A DNA stretch of 45,500 bases, taken from Bolinopsis microptera. Taxonomy: Eukaryota > Ctenophora > Tentaculata > Lobata > Bolinopsidae. Under the pieces are notes generated by a model. The model was not told the DNA's origin and did not search any database. It was given only the letters and a program-made list of their open reading frames with translations. Positions 11,055-22,095 of the stretch are shown here, piece after piece; within the stretch, counting starts at the first letter, position 1; each line of letters opens with the position of its first letter. The position numbers were made by a program, and so were the translations under genes. Where the stretch lies: positions 18,462,475 through 18,507,974 of the forward strand of contig NC_087077.1 in the NCBI RefSeq assembly GCF_026151205.1, given 5' to 3'.

Positions 11055-14000
11055 ATGGTATCAGACAGACATGCCCTCCTTGGAGGAAGTGCTGCAGGGT
11101 TTGTGGTTGACATTGCACTGTTCCCCATCGACACAATCAAGACAAGGATGCAGTCTAAACAGGGGCTCAGATCACTTGGTTTGTCAGACCTTCACAAACT
11201 GAAAGGCGTTGGGTTAGTCATCAATTACTGGCAACTTTTGATTCGATTTACCACTTTTGCTCCTTCAAATGAATTAAAATTGGATATATCTCTTGTTCAA
11301 AATGTACATTTGTGTTAATGAGTTGAAGTTTCCTTGTGCACCTCGTAAACTCATCCTCTCTACAAAGAGCAGCAGCAGTAGGAAGTATGCCTGGATCAGC
11401 CCTCTTCTTCCTTACGTACGAGCATGTTAAGAGGATGAATCCTGGTGGTGGAATTACACAACACATGATAGCATCAAGTCTGGGTGAAATTGTGGCGTGT
11501 TTCGTTCGGGTTCCCACTGAGGTTTGTGACTCTTCTGTTAAATTTAGATTTTCTCAGGAAAGAGAGGATACTTTGATGAATTTCTACATTTAACAGTAGG
11601 CAGTAGCAATTGTACTGAGTAACATTCCATGACCAGGTGGTGAAACAAAGAGTACAAGCTAAGTTAGCAAGCAGCTCATGGGCAGGATTACGAGATACCA
11701 TCGCTCACTCTGGGCTCAGAGGACTCTATGTGGGATACGGGACTACAGTTATGAGGGAGGTACTATCATCCGTACTATTAAATTTCATTCCATATTTTCA
11801 TTTAACACTTCTCAAATTTTATGTATAGACAAACCTCTATACCATACCTCTCTATACCAGGTACCTCTATATACTGGGCATCTTCTTCCAACCCCCCCTC
11901 ACCCCCGGCCCCCCCCCCCCCAACGTTTAGTTCATTAGCTCGTTTTGTGCAAAAAACATGTGACTTATCATAGCTCATATCACTACAGTTGCTGTTTATA
12001 ATAATCCATGATTTTGCGTTTTTTGTTTTTTGTTAAAATGCACAATATGTGATATTGTATAAAATATTATACAAGCTAAATAATGTGAAATTCTTTTGCT
12101 GTCCCCGAGCTCGCTTTCTGTAGAAATTATTAAAACAACCTCATACTATGTATCAACTTACAATCTCAAAACATTGCGATCTGATAAGGCACATGCTATT
12201 ATTTGTTCCTAACACAAATAATAAGGGTTCGTTAACAGCAACCACAGATAACATTTTTTCACTCAATTTGACTGTTTTTATATATATTATATACCTGCAG
12301 ATTCCCTTTGCTGCGATTCAGTACCCTATATGGGAGAAGCTGAGAGCGGCCTATAACCCTGAAGGAAGTGGATGGAAATCAGGAGTGTTTGGTAGCATTG
12401 CTGGAGCTATCGCGGGTCAGTGAGTTTTCGAATATAGGTTAATATACAGGGGGGGGGGGGGATATAGGTTAATATACAGGGGGGGGGGGGGGCGAAAGTC
12501 TGTACCCATACGTTGGGTCTTATACCACCGCTGTGTTTTATATTTGAGAGTTGTTCCTTTGCAGATGGCATACTGTACCTACTTGTTCGAGGATTCCGTC
12601 ACCAAAATTTGAAAATTCAATTTTTGGGGGCCACACCCAATCAACTTGAATTGCTTATACTGGTGTGAACATGTTAGAGACTCCTTTGTAACATATTGCA
12701 ATATACTTACTTTGAGTACTTTGAGTAGGTTTGGCTGGGATCGCTTCAGGACAACAGTATCAAGTACGTCCTCCTATCACTCCACAGGGGTCTTTTTGTA
12801 AGTACCATTCCAAGAGTGAGTTGTTGTTAGTAGCGGTGTATCCTTTAGTCGGAGGTGTGTCGGGGAATTCTTTAAGGAATTTAGCCAGTGACGATTTTAA
12901 CAGGTCCAAAGTAGAGATGGAATTAATTTCTTTGGGGAGAAGATTCCACAGCTGTGCCGCTTTCACTCCAAACGAGTTTTCATAGTGAGTTGCCACAGAA
13001 CGCTGTGATTTGTTGTTCAGTGCTGGTACAGTAGCTTTTATTCCATGTCGGGGGTTGTTTTTGAACAGCATGCCAATATCATTTGGGGCCAGGCCATAGA
13101 GAATTTTCCATGTGTGGATCAAGATGTACCTTTCTCGACGTCTCTGCAATGATATGATATTGAGTTTTGTGAGACGTTCCCAGTAGTCTAAACCACTGCA
13201 TCCGTTAATGCGTCAGGTAAATTGTCGTTGAACGTTTTCTATAGCCTCTATGTCCATGGTCTTGGCTGGATTCCAGACAGGGCAGCAATATTCTAGCTTA
13301 CTCCGCACCATGGTTTTGAAGAGGGTAAGCATGAGAAATTGTGATCTATCTTTGAAGACGCTAAGAACCCAGGATGACATAGTGCTTGCTGATTGGATCA
13401 TTTTCTGGATGTGGGGAGTCCAAGAGCAGTCGTTTGATAAAATCACCCCCAAGTCCCTGGCAGTTTCTGCTGGCTCAATTATTTGACCTGTTGTAAGAGT
13501 GTAACTGAGCAGATCATTTGTAAATGGCAGATTTCGTAGCAGAAGAGAATTATTGAGCGTATAGTTGAGGATCTCAAATTTGGCTTCATTGAGCTGCATA
13601 TTGTTTCTTCGAGCCCAGGCAATGACATTGAAGAGGTCTTCTTGTAGCGATGCTTTGGTGGCCAAGTCCAATATTTTACCGATGAGTTTAGTGTCATCAG
13701 CAAATATCTTTCCAAGAGAGGTAAGCAGTGCGTCCAATTGGTCATCGATGTAGAGAATGAACAGAATCGGTCCCAACACTGTACCTTGTGGCACTCCACT
13801 TATCACCAGCTGGAAGGATGACTTAGTTCCTTCAACGACCACTGTCTGGAGACGGTTTGTTAGGAATTCGCTTAACCACTGGAGCATGTTTCCATGAATT
13901 CCGTAACGTTTTGCTTTTGCAAGTAGTATGTTGTGATCCACCTTATCGAACGCCTTGGCGTAATCGAGGTATATGACATCTACTTCTTCGCCACTGTCAT

Positions 14001-15002
14001 TTAATGTCATTTAATCCGGAATATAATCTGAAAATATGGTGCAAAACGGATTTAAAATGACGAAGTTATCAAGCAATTTGTTTATCTCGTTAGAAAAATT
14101 GATTGGGTACTCAATGATTACCCAATTACGACACCGTAATTGGGCTCCCTGCACGATTTTCATAATGCGGATCTAGCCTCAACCCAATCACCTGATCACA
14201 CGTAATGAACAAACTCGTTATGCTTCATATCTCGGCTGAAGACGATTTACACAAGTATTTTGATTTACACAAGTATTTTGCATTTACACAAGTATTTTGA
14301 AAGCTCCTGCTAATAAAATCTTTCGTATCACTTATATGTTTTAAATATCCCCCTCCAGGTTCATATCTCGGTCATCTGAGAAGCTATAACTCTAATTTTT
14401 TCAGGACAAACGTAATTCGAATGGCCAAACACAATTCAATAAAATTTAGCTCGATCCGACTATCCAAATTATCAAATAAATGCGAAAATGAATCTTCATT
14501 CGAAAAAAATGAACACGAATATTTGTCGATTTGACAAGTGATAGTAGTAAGTCATACCAGAAAGAATTATTTCAATTGGGCACTCAATGGCTGAGCTATT
14601 AAGGCCAACGTATGGGTACTGACTTTTGGCCCACCCTGTATAATTGCATTTACGCTCCATTATTTTAACACAAACAGCAATTGCTGTTTACAGTAAATAA
14701 TGGCTATTAAAGATTAGCGCTCACCATTTGTTAGGAGCATTATCCTAGTTAATTCAAATTTTCATGAATATAAAAGATAATTAAATTTACCTTCAGGTGG
14801 GGTGACGACTCCGATCGATGTTGTGAAGACCCGTATAATGTTATCTACAACCAATGAGGGGGCAGTCACAGTAATCAAACAGCTCCATTCAGAGGGGTTG
14901 TCTGCATTTTTTAAGGGATTCTCTGCTCGAATAGGATGGTTATCTATAGGAGGATTTGTTTATTTAGGAACTTATCAAACAGTTATAGAATTATTTACTT
15001 GA
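11055..15002 (+). CDS. SLC25A26: S-adenosylmethionine mitochondrial carrier, five coding exons
   Basis: Inner-membrane carrier of the SLC25 family that imports cytosolic SAM for mitochondrial methylation in exchange for S-adenosylhomocysteine. Coding exons are 11055-11212, 11368-11521, 11637-11759, 12301-12415 and 14797-15002. All have GT-AG borders, phases agree, and they sum to 756 nt (251 aa; the human protein has 274). Three carrier repeats are visible with signatures [11 protein letters not shown] (exon 1), VRVPTEVVKQRVQ (exons 2-3) and [12 protein letters not shown] (exon 5). The EVVKQR and IPFxxIQYPIWE segments match SAM carriers rather than other SLC25 members. The start is the ATG at 11055, giving the usual short N-terminus; a splice-acceptor-like TTCTCAG ends 4 nt before it. 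Intron 4 (12416-14796) is filled by mobile DNA. A poly(A) signal AATAAA lies at 15366. Identification is by remembered family similarity, not a search. Confidence 0.93.
12431..12492. repeat. Tandem duplication ending in G runs
   Basis: The 30-odd bases beginning ATATAGGTTAATATACAGG and closing with 12-14 G residues occur twice in a row. The second copy runs directly into the left inverted repeat of the element at 12477. Confidence 0.75.
12760..14010 (-). pseudogene. Non-LTR retrotransposon reverse-transcriptase fragment (CR1/Jockey type), one in-frame stop
   Basis: A single minus-strand frame shows the reverse-transcriptase palm and thumb. Starting at the first visible residues it carries [16 protein letters not shown] (motif A), [14 protein letters not shown] (motif B), IFADDTKL (catalytic FADD) and DLGVILSND. 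The thumb segment [10 protein letters not shown] is followed by the tail motif [20 protein letters not shown] single TGA at about 13210-13212 splits the frame and lies where an arginine CGA would fit. The 5' half (endonuclease) is missing, so it is 5'-truncated as usual for LINEs. It is antisense to the host gene and inside the TA-flanked element. It cannot be active. Confidence 0.85.
14244..14301 (+). repeat. Triplicated 19-bp motif
   Basis: The sequence ATTTACACAAGTATTTTG occurs three times head to tail with one-base spacer changes, inside the TA-flanked element. Confidence 0.85.
14346..14635 (+). repeat. 290-bp dispersed repeat, copy 1 (right part of the TA-flanked element)
   Basis: Identical, base by base as far as I can read, to 16716-17005. 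It includes the right inverted repeat of the element at 12477-14638. The copies are 2.37 kb apart, one in intron 4 of SLC25A26 and one downstream of the next gene. Confidence 0.9.
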
Positions 15003-15365
15003 TTTAGTTATTGAAATTAGGCTTAATTTATTATGTAAATTATTTTATATACTAACTAAATGATAGCGTACATTTACGGAAACTGTCCTCCCTTCACTGT
15101 GTTAGCTTTTAAGGTATTCTATTACATCCAGGGTAAACATATGTTTTATCTCTTAATTTATTACATTTTTACTATTATTTAGGCAGTTTCTGTATCGTAA
15201 CTTATTATCATTACATGTGTTTGTATACTTTCCCTTTAACAACAACGAAATCTTGAATCTCAGGTTTGAATAATCTCTCATTTGTAAAACTGTAAATACC
15301 AATTATTGAAAAATCAATTATTTAACATCGTTCATTGTATCCTGACCTTATTATATTCCCCATTT

Positions 15366-15371
15366 AATAAA
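15366..15371 (+). promoter_or_regulatory. Candidate poly(A) signal of SLC25A26
   Basis: AATAAA 364 nt after the SLC25A26 stop codon and only about 50 nt before the ATG of the next gene. Assignment is by position only. Confidence 0.5.
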
Positions 15372-15421
15372 ACTGTACTGATTAAGAACGCACTATAGAA
15401 TGAGAGGCTACAGTCAGAATC

Positions 15422-16274
15422 ATGAATCTCTCATTGACTACTTTCATAAAGGTTAGTACTATAAATTGAGTATCATTCGTTGATGACGTCATTGAATGAC
15501 ATTTTTCTGAAACAGGCCTTTGCAAGGTTTGCAGTTGCACTATAGTTTGTACTATTATGAATCCAAGCTGAAATTTCAATGTGTTTCTTTTAAAAGGGTC
15601 TTCTTCCTGAGATTACGTATGGCGCGGGCATAAACATTAATAGACAACCGCGCAAAATTTGCGCGCATGGTGGGAAATTTACGCGCGTTTCCGGCACGAA
15701 ACACTGGTTGAATCCTGGCCAGCGATTCTTGACAACAGACCTCTCAGAGTGGTACAAGAGTGTTCATCGAATGAAAAACAACAGAGATCACTTCGAAGCT
15801 AACGAGATGACTATTCGGTATGAAGAAAAGCAAAGTAACGCAGCTGTCAAAGGTAAGTCCTTGGCCGACATATGGGTTATTTTACCGAAGCGTTTAATGT
15901 GCTCTTAAACTCGTTTTAGGCACACACATGAAAATTATAAGCCTTATATACTCTAGTAGTTACTCTACTAATATGTTCAATTGTTTGGAGCTTGCGTCCT
16001 TCTAAATAATGTCTGATATCTATTAATTTCAGCTCCTAACTTCAAAGCATTTGATTTTGAGCACTACAAAACTCTAAAACAAGCGGAGTCTTGGAGACCA
16101 AAAGCAGAAGAAGTTGACGGAGGAGGATCTGCAACAAAGCCAGTAGTGACTCCAGAAAACCGCACTATATACACAGAGAATAGACAGATATACGGAGAAT
16201 CAATACGATACAGCGACATGGCTGCTAAACCCGCTAGTTCAGAAAAATACCAACCTCCCCACCGTCGCGCGTAG
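15422..16274 (+). CDS. Unrecognised three-exon gene, 175 aa, tektin-like N-terminal segment
   Basis: Proposed exons: 15422-15451, 15597-15852 and 16033-16274. Donors are GTTAGT and GTAAGT, acceptors are TTTTAAAAG and TTAATTTCAG, phases match, and the total is 528 nt. The middle exon encodes RFLTTDLSEWYKSV followed by NNRDHFEANEMTIRYEEKQ. This resembles the N-terminal EWY...N...R..AE pattern of tektins (ciliary microtubule proteins), but the long tektin coiled coil is absent. The last exon is polar with repeated Tyr (RTIYTENRQIYGESIRY) and ends QPPHRRA. It may be a small axonemal or microtubule-inner protein; that is inference. The first exon (10 codons) is the least certain part. It starts within 60 nt of the SLC25A26 poly(A) signal, so the two genes are packed head to tail. 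Confidence 0.6.
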
Positions 16275-16715
16275 TGTCTTATTGTTCCTTATACGGACTG
16301 AGACGAAATCCAGGACTCATGTATATCCAAAGAATTATATTTATTTCCATCAGCTGTATAATGATTAGTACCCCTGATTTTGCCAGGATATTTTCGAGAT
16401 TGAAGGATTTTCTTCCGATATACGTATATGACTATATGTTGATGAAGAAAGATGATAGAATTCTTTATTCAAGCATTGGTGGTGGGCAACCTTCTTTCGA
16501 CTCACGTCCCAGAAATTATTCTATGACAGTAATAACAATTTTGAGATAAAATCATTTCGAAAGTATATCAAAATGTTGAACATTTTTGACGTTCCAGTCA
16601 TTGATGAAAATAGTGGTTACCCATCCCAAAGCATGGTTTAGAATTTCTGCAATATGAAGAATTTATTTGAATTGTATTTACTCAATATCGTATGAGTGAT
16701 AAGAAGCCGTGTACT

Positions 16716-17005
16716 TATCCCCCTCCAGGTTCATATCTCGGTCATCTGAGAAGCTATAACTCTAATTTTTTCAGGACAAACGTAATTCGAATGGCCAAAC
16801 ACAATTCAATAAAATTTAGCTCGATCCGACTATCCAAATTATCAAATAAATGCGAAAATGAATCTTCATTCGAAAAAAATGAACACGAATATTTGTCGAT
16901 TTGACAAGTGATAGTAGTAAGTCATACCAGAAAGAATTATTTCAATTGGGCACTCAATGGCTGAGCTATTAAGGCCAACGTATGGGTACTGACTTTTGGC
17001 CCACC
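16716..17005 (+). repeat. 290-bp dispersed repeat, copy 2
   Basis: Identical to 14346-14635 in the same orientation, ending at the shared CCCACC of the right inverted repeat. The left half of the element, including its left inverted repeat, is absent, so this is a solo right end. Confidence 0.9.
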
Positions 17006-19195
17006 TGTCGCTGATCGCTCCGTCCATCATTTTGCCCGTTTATCAACTCTATTGATCGGAAAAAGGAACAATCCTTTCCGGTAAACGTGGGAGTGAAATG
17101 GAGGATGATGGGTGAAATTTAATCAATAACCCAGTATCAAAATTCCAGTGTCGTTTACAACGGAAACGTATTTAGACGTAAGTCTGATTCATACTCCCTT
17201 CGAGGATTGTTTTATTTGTTATCTTACGCTGGTAATGCGTTTATGCTCTACCTGTCAACAATAAAGTCGCTATTTGACTTCCTACAGCCAAGTAACTCAC
17301 TAGTTGTTTTATAGAAATCTTTCGTGAATTATTGGTAACGGGGCGTTGATCTGAAGTGAACAAACACTGAGACGGATTCCGCTCAATTTTCTCATCTTTA
17401 CACATTTTTCTAACTTTAAAAAGAACAGTGTCTTACAAACTCTGGCTGACCGGCAAGAGGAAAAAATTCTTTAAGTCCAATAAAACGCGATCACATACCC
17501 ATGGTATTTTTATATCGTTAAGTCGCCCTTAACCTTTTTATCAGAATAAGCCCATTATGATTTAAACAACTTTGTAGTGCTGTTATCTATTACTATATTG
17601 CTTTGTTTACACTGCGGTAGTAAATATGTTAATCAGATGCTGGAATAAGAACTGAAATGAACAAATATAGAATTGTCATCACTTTCATATTTTCAATTAT
17701 ATACTTCGATTATATTATGTCACTATTAGGATTGTATTTTTTACATTTTCAAATTGATTGTTACCGTGCAGTGAATAAACATAAATTGTCCTGTAGAACG
17801 TAGTAACTTTATTATGTGGCCAGAATATTGTCAGTGAGCATCCAACAACACATGGTTGTCCAGGCTCCTAGGCACACTAAGCAGATGAGAGACAAATATG
17901 TTTATGCTAAAGTGTTCATCTTTGACTCTGATGTTTCTCAGCAGTGCATCATCCTTTCATCAGATCAAGATTGTGTTACTGTATCGTTATTTACTTAAAG
18001 TAGCTCACGTTCTTCTTTTAGATAGCAACAAAAAAAAAAGTGAAGATGATCTATTTAGTGGCATGATTGCTAAATTCTTGATCATTGGACCAAGCAAATC
18101 AGGTAATAAAATAATTGGTTAAGGAGGGGGGGGTGGTTCACCCGGATTTTTTTTTGTGAAACTTGGGTTTGGAGATAGTATTTGTTCCAACAAACTAGGA
18201 CTCATGACCGAACTGTTGAGGGGTTATCGACCCCTAACCGCCAAACGGTGCCCGCGGGCAGCCAAACGGCCCATATTTGGGTCCAAATTTGCCCAATTTA
18301 GCCAAATACCCTGACATGCCCAAAACCCAGAGTTTAGGTACCTAGACTGTAGCTAGTAGTCCCCTGAACTCGTAGATGAATTTTCATCAAGATTGGACCA
18401 AAAAATGACTGAGTGATGAGCCAAAAACCATAATACCATATTGGGCAATACGCACTCCAAATTTTTGGATCGATTTTGGCCCATAAATTGAATCAAATAG
18501 CATTATTTTTGAATATAACCAACTTTATATGGAAGGTAAGCCTAGACTACACATTCTCTATGATTATCAACGCAGTATCGACCTAAACTTGGATTCTGTG
18601 TTCAAACAATTCCAAAAACTGAACAAAATCGCCCATATCTCAGTTCGCAATATTGCGAAACGGATTTCACTCAAAACAATAGAACACATAGGGTTTCAAT
18701 ATTTTTACTTGAAATTTTCAGATCAACGTAGAATCGCATTTTTCGACCTTAAATTTGTATATGGAATTTTGAGTTAGCCTTTAGAAAAATTTGGCGGCCA
18801 AATTCCATAAATTTGCAAGGCAAAAGTCAGATTTGGCCGCCAAATGCGAAATGATACCGAGAATTGAAAATCCGTCGCCGCGTTTTCCATGTTGGCTGCG
18901 CCCACTCTACCCATTGTTCGGTATAATTTCTTATAAAGATATATGAGTAAGATAAATATAGTTGTAAGGGGCAATGCTTATGAAATTTCACACTGTCAGG
19001 GTCTCCCCGTTCTCTCTGTCGCCCATCTTCCCTTTTCTATCTCCATTTATTTTTTTGCTTTAAATAAGCATTCATCTGTAGAAATGATTTTCGTGTATTC
19101 CACTACGACCAACGTACTGGTTTAATATCTTTTTATAAGAGTACAACCAATCAATTTACAAATTAGTATTTGAAGCCACAATGATGGGCTGCCGG
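17006..19195. other. AT-rich intergenic DNA
   Basis: Short frames at 17816-18122 and 18529-18777 show no domain and no splice-supported extension. A patch at 18230-18310 is rich in GCCAAA and CCAAAT units. A short G run lies at 18124-18132. I searched this stretch on the minus strand for later exons of the Na,K-ATPase beta gene and found none. Confidence 0.4.
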
Positions 19196-19481
19196 ACGCA
19201 ATTAAAAACGTCTCTTGAAAGGTAGACTGGCCAGTCACCCTCTCGAATCCCGATTCTCCCATTTGATTCTTCCCTGTGTTCCCCTCCCCGTGGTTCCCGC
19301 CTTTTGCTCGTTCCATTTTTTGTCTGTCCCTTGTCTTTTCTCCATTTATATCTTGCTAAGTCTTTAGTCCATATAACATTTTCTAAATAATCCAAAAAAA
19401 AAGAGTTTTTTCGAACATTTACGCATAAGTTGAAATTTAATGGACAATTATCATTCATGTTAGGTAACAACTCCCCTTCAG

Positions 19482-19969
19482 AACCCCAAGGTGAGCGGCT
19501 GGGACGACGAAGACTGGATACTGCAGACATAATCACCAACAATTACGGAAGTGCTGATTTTTAACAATCAAACTGGGAAATGTAGATAGTGCGGTAGTAA
19601 CAATTTAAAACTGAAGCGTTTTTGGACCAAGAGTGGATAACTGTTCACTTTTTGGAACAAGGATGATGAAGAAACCGGACAGTGAGAGCTTTCATTTTTA
19701 TATGAAATGATGTTCATAAAGACTTACGGCGCGTGCAGAACGCAGAAATTCCTCCGCCACCTTACCGAGTGAAAATGAAAAGATCTGGACCGTTTTTCTT
19801 TGAACGACGACTAAGGCTAACAATAGATTCAATGGGTCATCGTTTACAACTTTTTGATGTCAGAATGTACAACAGACTGGTGGAATGAAGTGTGGATATA
19901 AGGCACAGTATCCATAAACAAGTACATCACCAGAATTCCCAAGGATTATAGTACGGGACGTACAGGCAA
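19482..19969 (+). pseudogene. Array unit 1: exon remnant of an unidentified protein
   Basis: Bounded by a CAG acceptor and a GTTAAG donor-like site. Across the four units the best-fitting frames read SGWDDEDWIAADIITNN, then NVDSAVVQFKTDSVFGTKDG, then ENEKIWTVSFNDELRLTIDV, then NEVWIKGTVSITITSPDSQG. No single unit keeps them all in one frame. I do not recognise the family with certainty. The KIWTV...L.I.VNG..V...C...W pattern is reminiscent of a repeated domain in secreted invertebrate proteins; this is inference from memory. Frame breaks in this unit come from small indels. Confidence 0.5.
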
Positions 19970-20177
19970 GTTAAGTCTACCCGACTCGTCTCCCCCCCCT
20001 GTCTCTCCGTCCTTCCTTCCCATTTATTGTCTGGCCTTGTCTTACTATCCATTATATCTTGCAATCTTTAAGTTAGGCCATTATATAAGCATATAATATA
20101 CCAAAATATTTTCGAACATTACGCAAGTAAATTTAATGACCAATTATCAATTCATTTATGAAAACAACTCCCCATCA

Positions 20178-20375
20178 AACCAAGGTGAGTCGCTGGGGAG
20201 GACGAAGACTGGATAGCGGCAGACATATTCACCAACAATACGGAAGGGATGATTTTTACTATCAAAATTGGAAATTGATATGCGGTAGTACAATTTAAAA
20301 CTGATAGCGTTTTGGGGACCAAAGATGGATAACTGTTCACATTTTTGACCAAGGATGATGAAGAATCCGGAGAAA

Positions 20376-20436
<61 letters not shown>

Positions 20437-20722
20437 AGTTAATCTTTCATTTTATGAAATGATGTTCATAAAGACTTACGGCTGCGTGCAAGAACGCAGA
20501 TATTCCTCCGCCACCTTACCGAGTGAAAATGAAAGATCTGGACCGATTCTTTTAACGACAACTAAGCTAACAATAGATGTCAATGGGGTCCCAGCGGTTA
20601 CAACGTTTTGATGTCAGAATGTACAACAGACTGGTGGAATGAAGTGTGGATCAAAGGCACAGTATCCATAACATTTACATCACCAGATGCCAAGGAATAG
20701 TACTGGACCCGGTACTGGGCAA
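20178..20722 (+). pseudogene. Array unit 2: exon remnant interrupted by a 59-base G run
   Basis: Same exon as unit 1, ending at a GTACGT donor. The homopolymer at 20376-20434 sits in the middle of the exon where the other units have only GGACAG. Additional one-base indels break the frame elsewhere. Confidence 0.5.
20376..20434. repeat. 59-base G homopolymer
   Basis: Uninterrupted G from 20376 to 20434, absent from the sister units at the same position (GGACAG). Either a recent homopolymer expansion or an assembly artefact. Confidence 0.95.
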
Positions 20723-20930
20723 GTACGTCCTACCCGGGTCCTTCCCTCTCCCTGTCTCTCCGTCTTCCCATTTATTGTCTGCCCCTTTCTTATTTTCCAT
20801 TTATATCTTCTAAATCGTTTAAGTTCAGGCCTATATAAAGCTTATAATATAACCAAAATAATTCGAACATACGCAGAGTTTAAATTAGATGGACCAATTT
20901 CAATCTCAATTATGAAACAACTCCCCATCA

Positions 20931-21410
20931 AACCCAAGGTGGCGGCTGGGATAGACGAAGTCTGGAAGCTGCAGAAATAATCACCAACAATTACGGAAGG
21001 ATGATTTTTTACAATCAAAATTGGAAAATGTTAATAGTGCGTAGTACAATTTAAAACTGATAGCGTTTTGGGGACCAAAGATGGATAACTGTTTCACGTT
21101 TTGAACAAGGATGATGAAGAACCGGACAGTTAGATCTTTCTACATTTTTATGAAAGAGTTCATAAAGACTTACGGCTTGCGTGCAGAACGCAGAATTCTC
21201 CGCCACCTTACCGATGAAATGAAAAGTCTGACCGTTTCTTGTAACGACGAACTAAGGCTAACAATAGATGTCAATGGGGTCATCGTTTTTACAACTTTTT
21301 GATGTCAAATGTACAACAGACTGGTGGAAGAAGTGTGGATAAAAGGCACAGTATCGCATAACATTACAGCACCAGATTCCCAAGATAGAGTACTGACGGG
21401 TTACAGGCAA
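20931..21410 (+). pseudogene. Array unit 3: exon remnant
   Basis: Same exon as unit 1, with acceptor CATCA and donor GTACGT. The segment ELRLTIDVNGVIVFTTF is readable here, as is EEVWIKGTVS further on but in another frame, which places a frame break between them. Confidence 0.5.
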
Positions 21411-21617
21411 GTACGTCTAAGCCCGTCTCCCCTCTCCTGTCTCTCCGTCGTCCCATTTATTGTCTGCCCTTGTCTTATTTCCATTATATCTTTAATCTTT
21501 AGTTTAGGCCATTATATAAGCATAGGAAATAACCAAAATAATTTCGCACAGATACGCATAAGTTAAATTTAATGGACCACTTTATCAATTCCATTTATAA
21601 AAACAACTCCCCATCAG

Positions 21618-22094
21618 AACCAAGGTGAGCGGCTGGGGATGAACGACGACTGATAGCTGCAGACATAATCACCAACAAGTTACGAAGTGATGATTTTTAA
21701 CAATCAAACTGGAAATGTTGATAGTGCGTAGTACAATTGTAAAACTGATACGTTTTTGGGACCAAAGATTGGAAACTGTTCACTTTTTGAACACCGATGA
21801 TGAAGAAACGGCAGTTAGATCTTTCATTTTATAAATGATGTGCATAAAGACTTACGGCTGCGTGGCAGAACGCAAGAATCTCCGCTCTCCCTTACGCGTG
21901 AAAATGAAAAGATTCTGACCGTTTCTGTAATAACGCGAACGAAGGCTAACAATAATGTCAATGGGGTCATCGTTTTACAAACTTTTTGATGACAGAAGTA
22001 AACAGACTGTGAATGAAGTGGGTGGATAAAAGGCACAGTATCCATAAACAATTACATCACCAGATTCAAGGATATTACTGGACGGTTACAGGGC
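21618..22094 (+). pseudogene. Array unit 4: exon remnant, array end
   Basis: Same exon as unit 1 with acceptor CCCATCAG. The homology ends near 22094, where GGCAAGTACGTC of the other units is replaced by GGGCTTTCCC. It is the most indel-laden unit. Confidence 0.5.
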
Positions 22095-22095
22095 T

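Larger units (their letters stand above)
12477..14638. mobile_element. TA-flanked inverted-repeat DNA element (Tc1/mariner-like ends) in SLC25A26 intron 4
   Basis: The left end reads TA|CAGGGG... then GCGAAAGTCTGTACCCATACG (about 12492-12512). The right end, reversed, reads TA|CAGGGTGGGCCAAAAGT then CAGTACCCATACG, ending at 14638. The ends are therefore inverted copies about 40 bp long, with TA on each outer side, as expected for TA-targeting elements. No transposase remains inside. Instead the interior carries an antisense LINE fragment (12760-14010), so this is a nested insertion of about 2.2 kb. It explains why intron 4 is the longest intron of the gene. Confidence 0.7.
19200..22095 (+). 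repeat. Tandem array of four ~690-bp units, each with the same exon remnant
   Basis: The landmark AACTCCCC(A/T)TCAG...CCAAGGTGAG recurs at about 19469, 20167, 20920 and 21606, giving spacings near 690 bp (longer in the second unit because of a 59-base G run). Each unit has an intron-like part rich in CTGTCTCTCC and CCATTTAT and an exon-like part. The units differ almost only by one- or two-base insertions and deletions, many at homopolymers, with few substitutions. That pattern is typical of uncorrected long-read sequence, so part of the decay may be artefact. Confidence 0.85.

Noticed and set aside
18529-18777. 82-codon frame as an exon
   Set aside because: No flanking splice sites in phase and no domain; likely chance in AT-rich DNA.
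19156-19542. 128-codon minus-strand frame
   Set aside because: Antisense to array unit 1 and its intron-like flank; not conserved as a frame in the other units.
19200-22095. CRISPR-like or simple satellite array
   Set aside because: Units are about 690 bp, contain exon-like sequence with splice sites, and lie in an animal genome.
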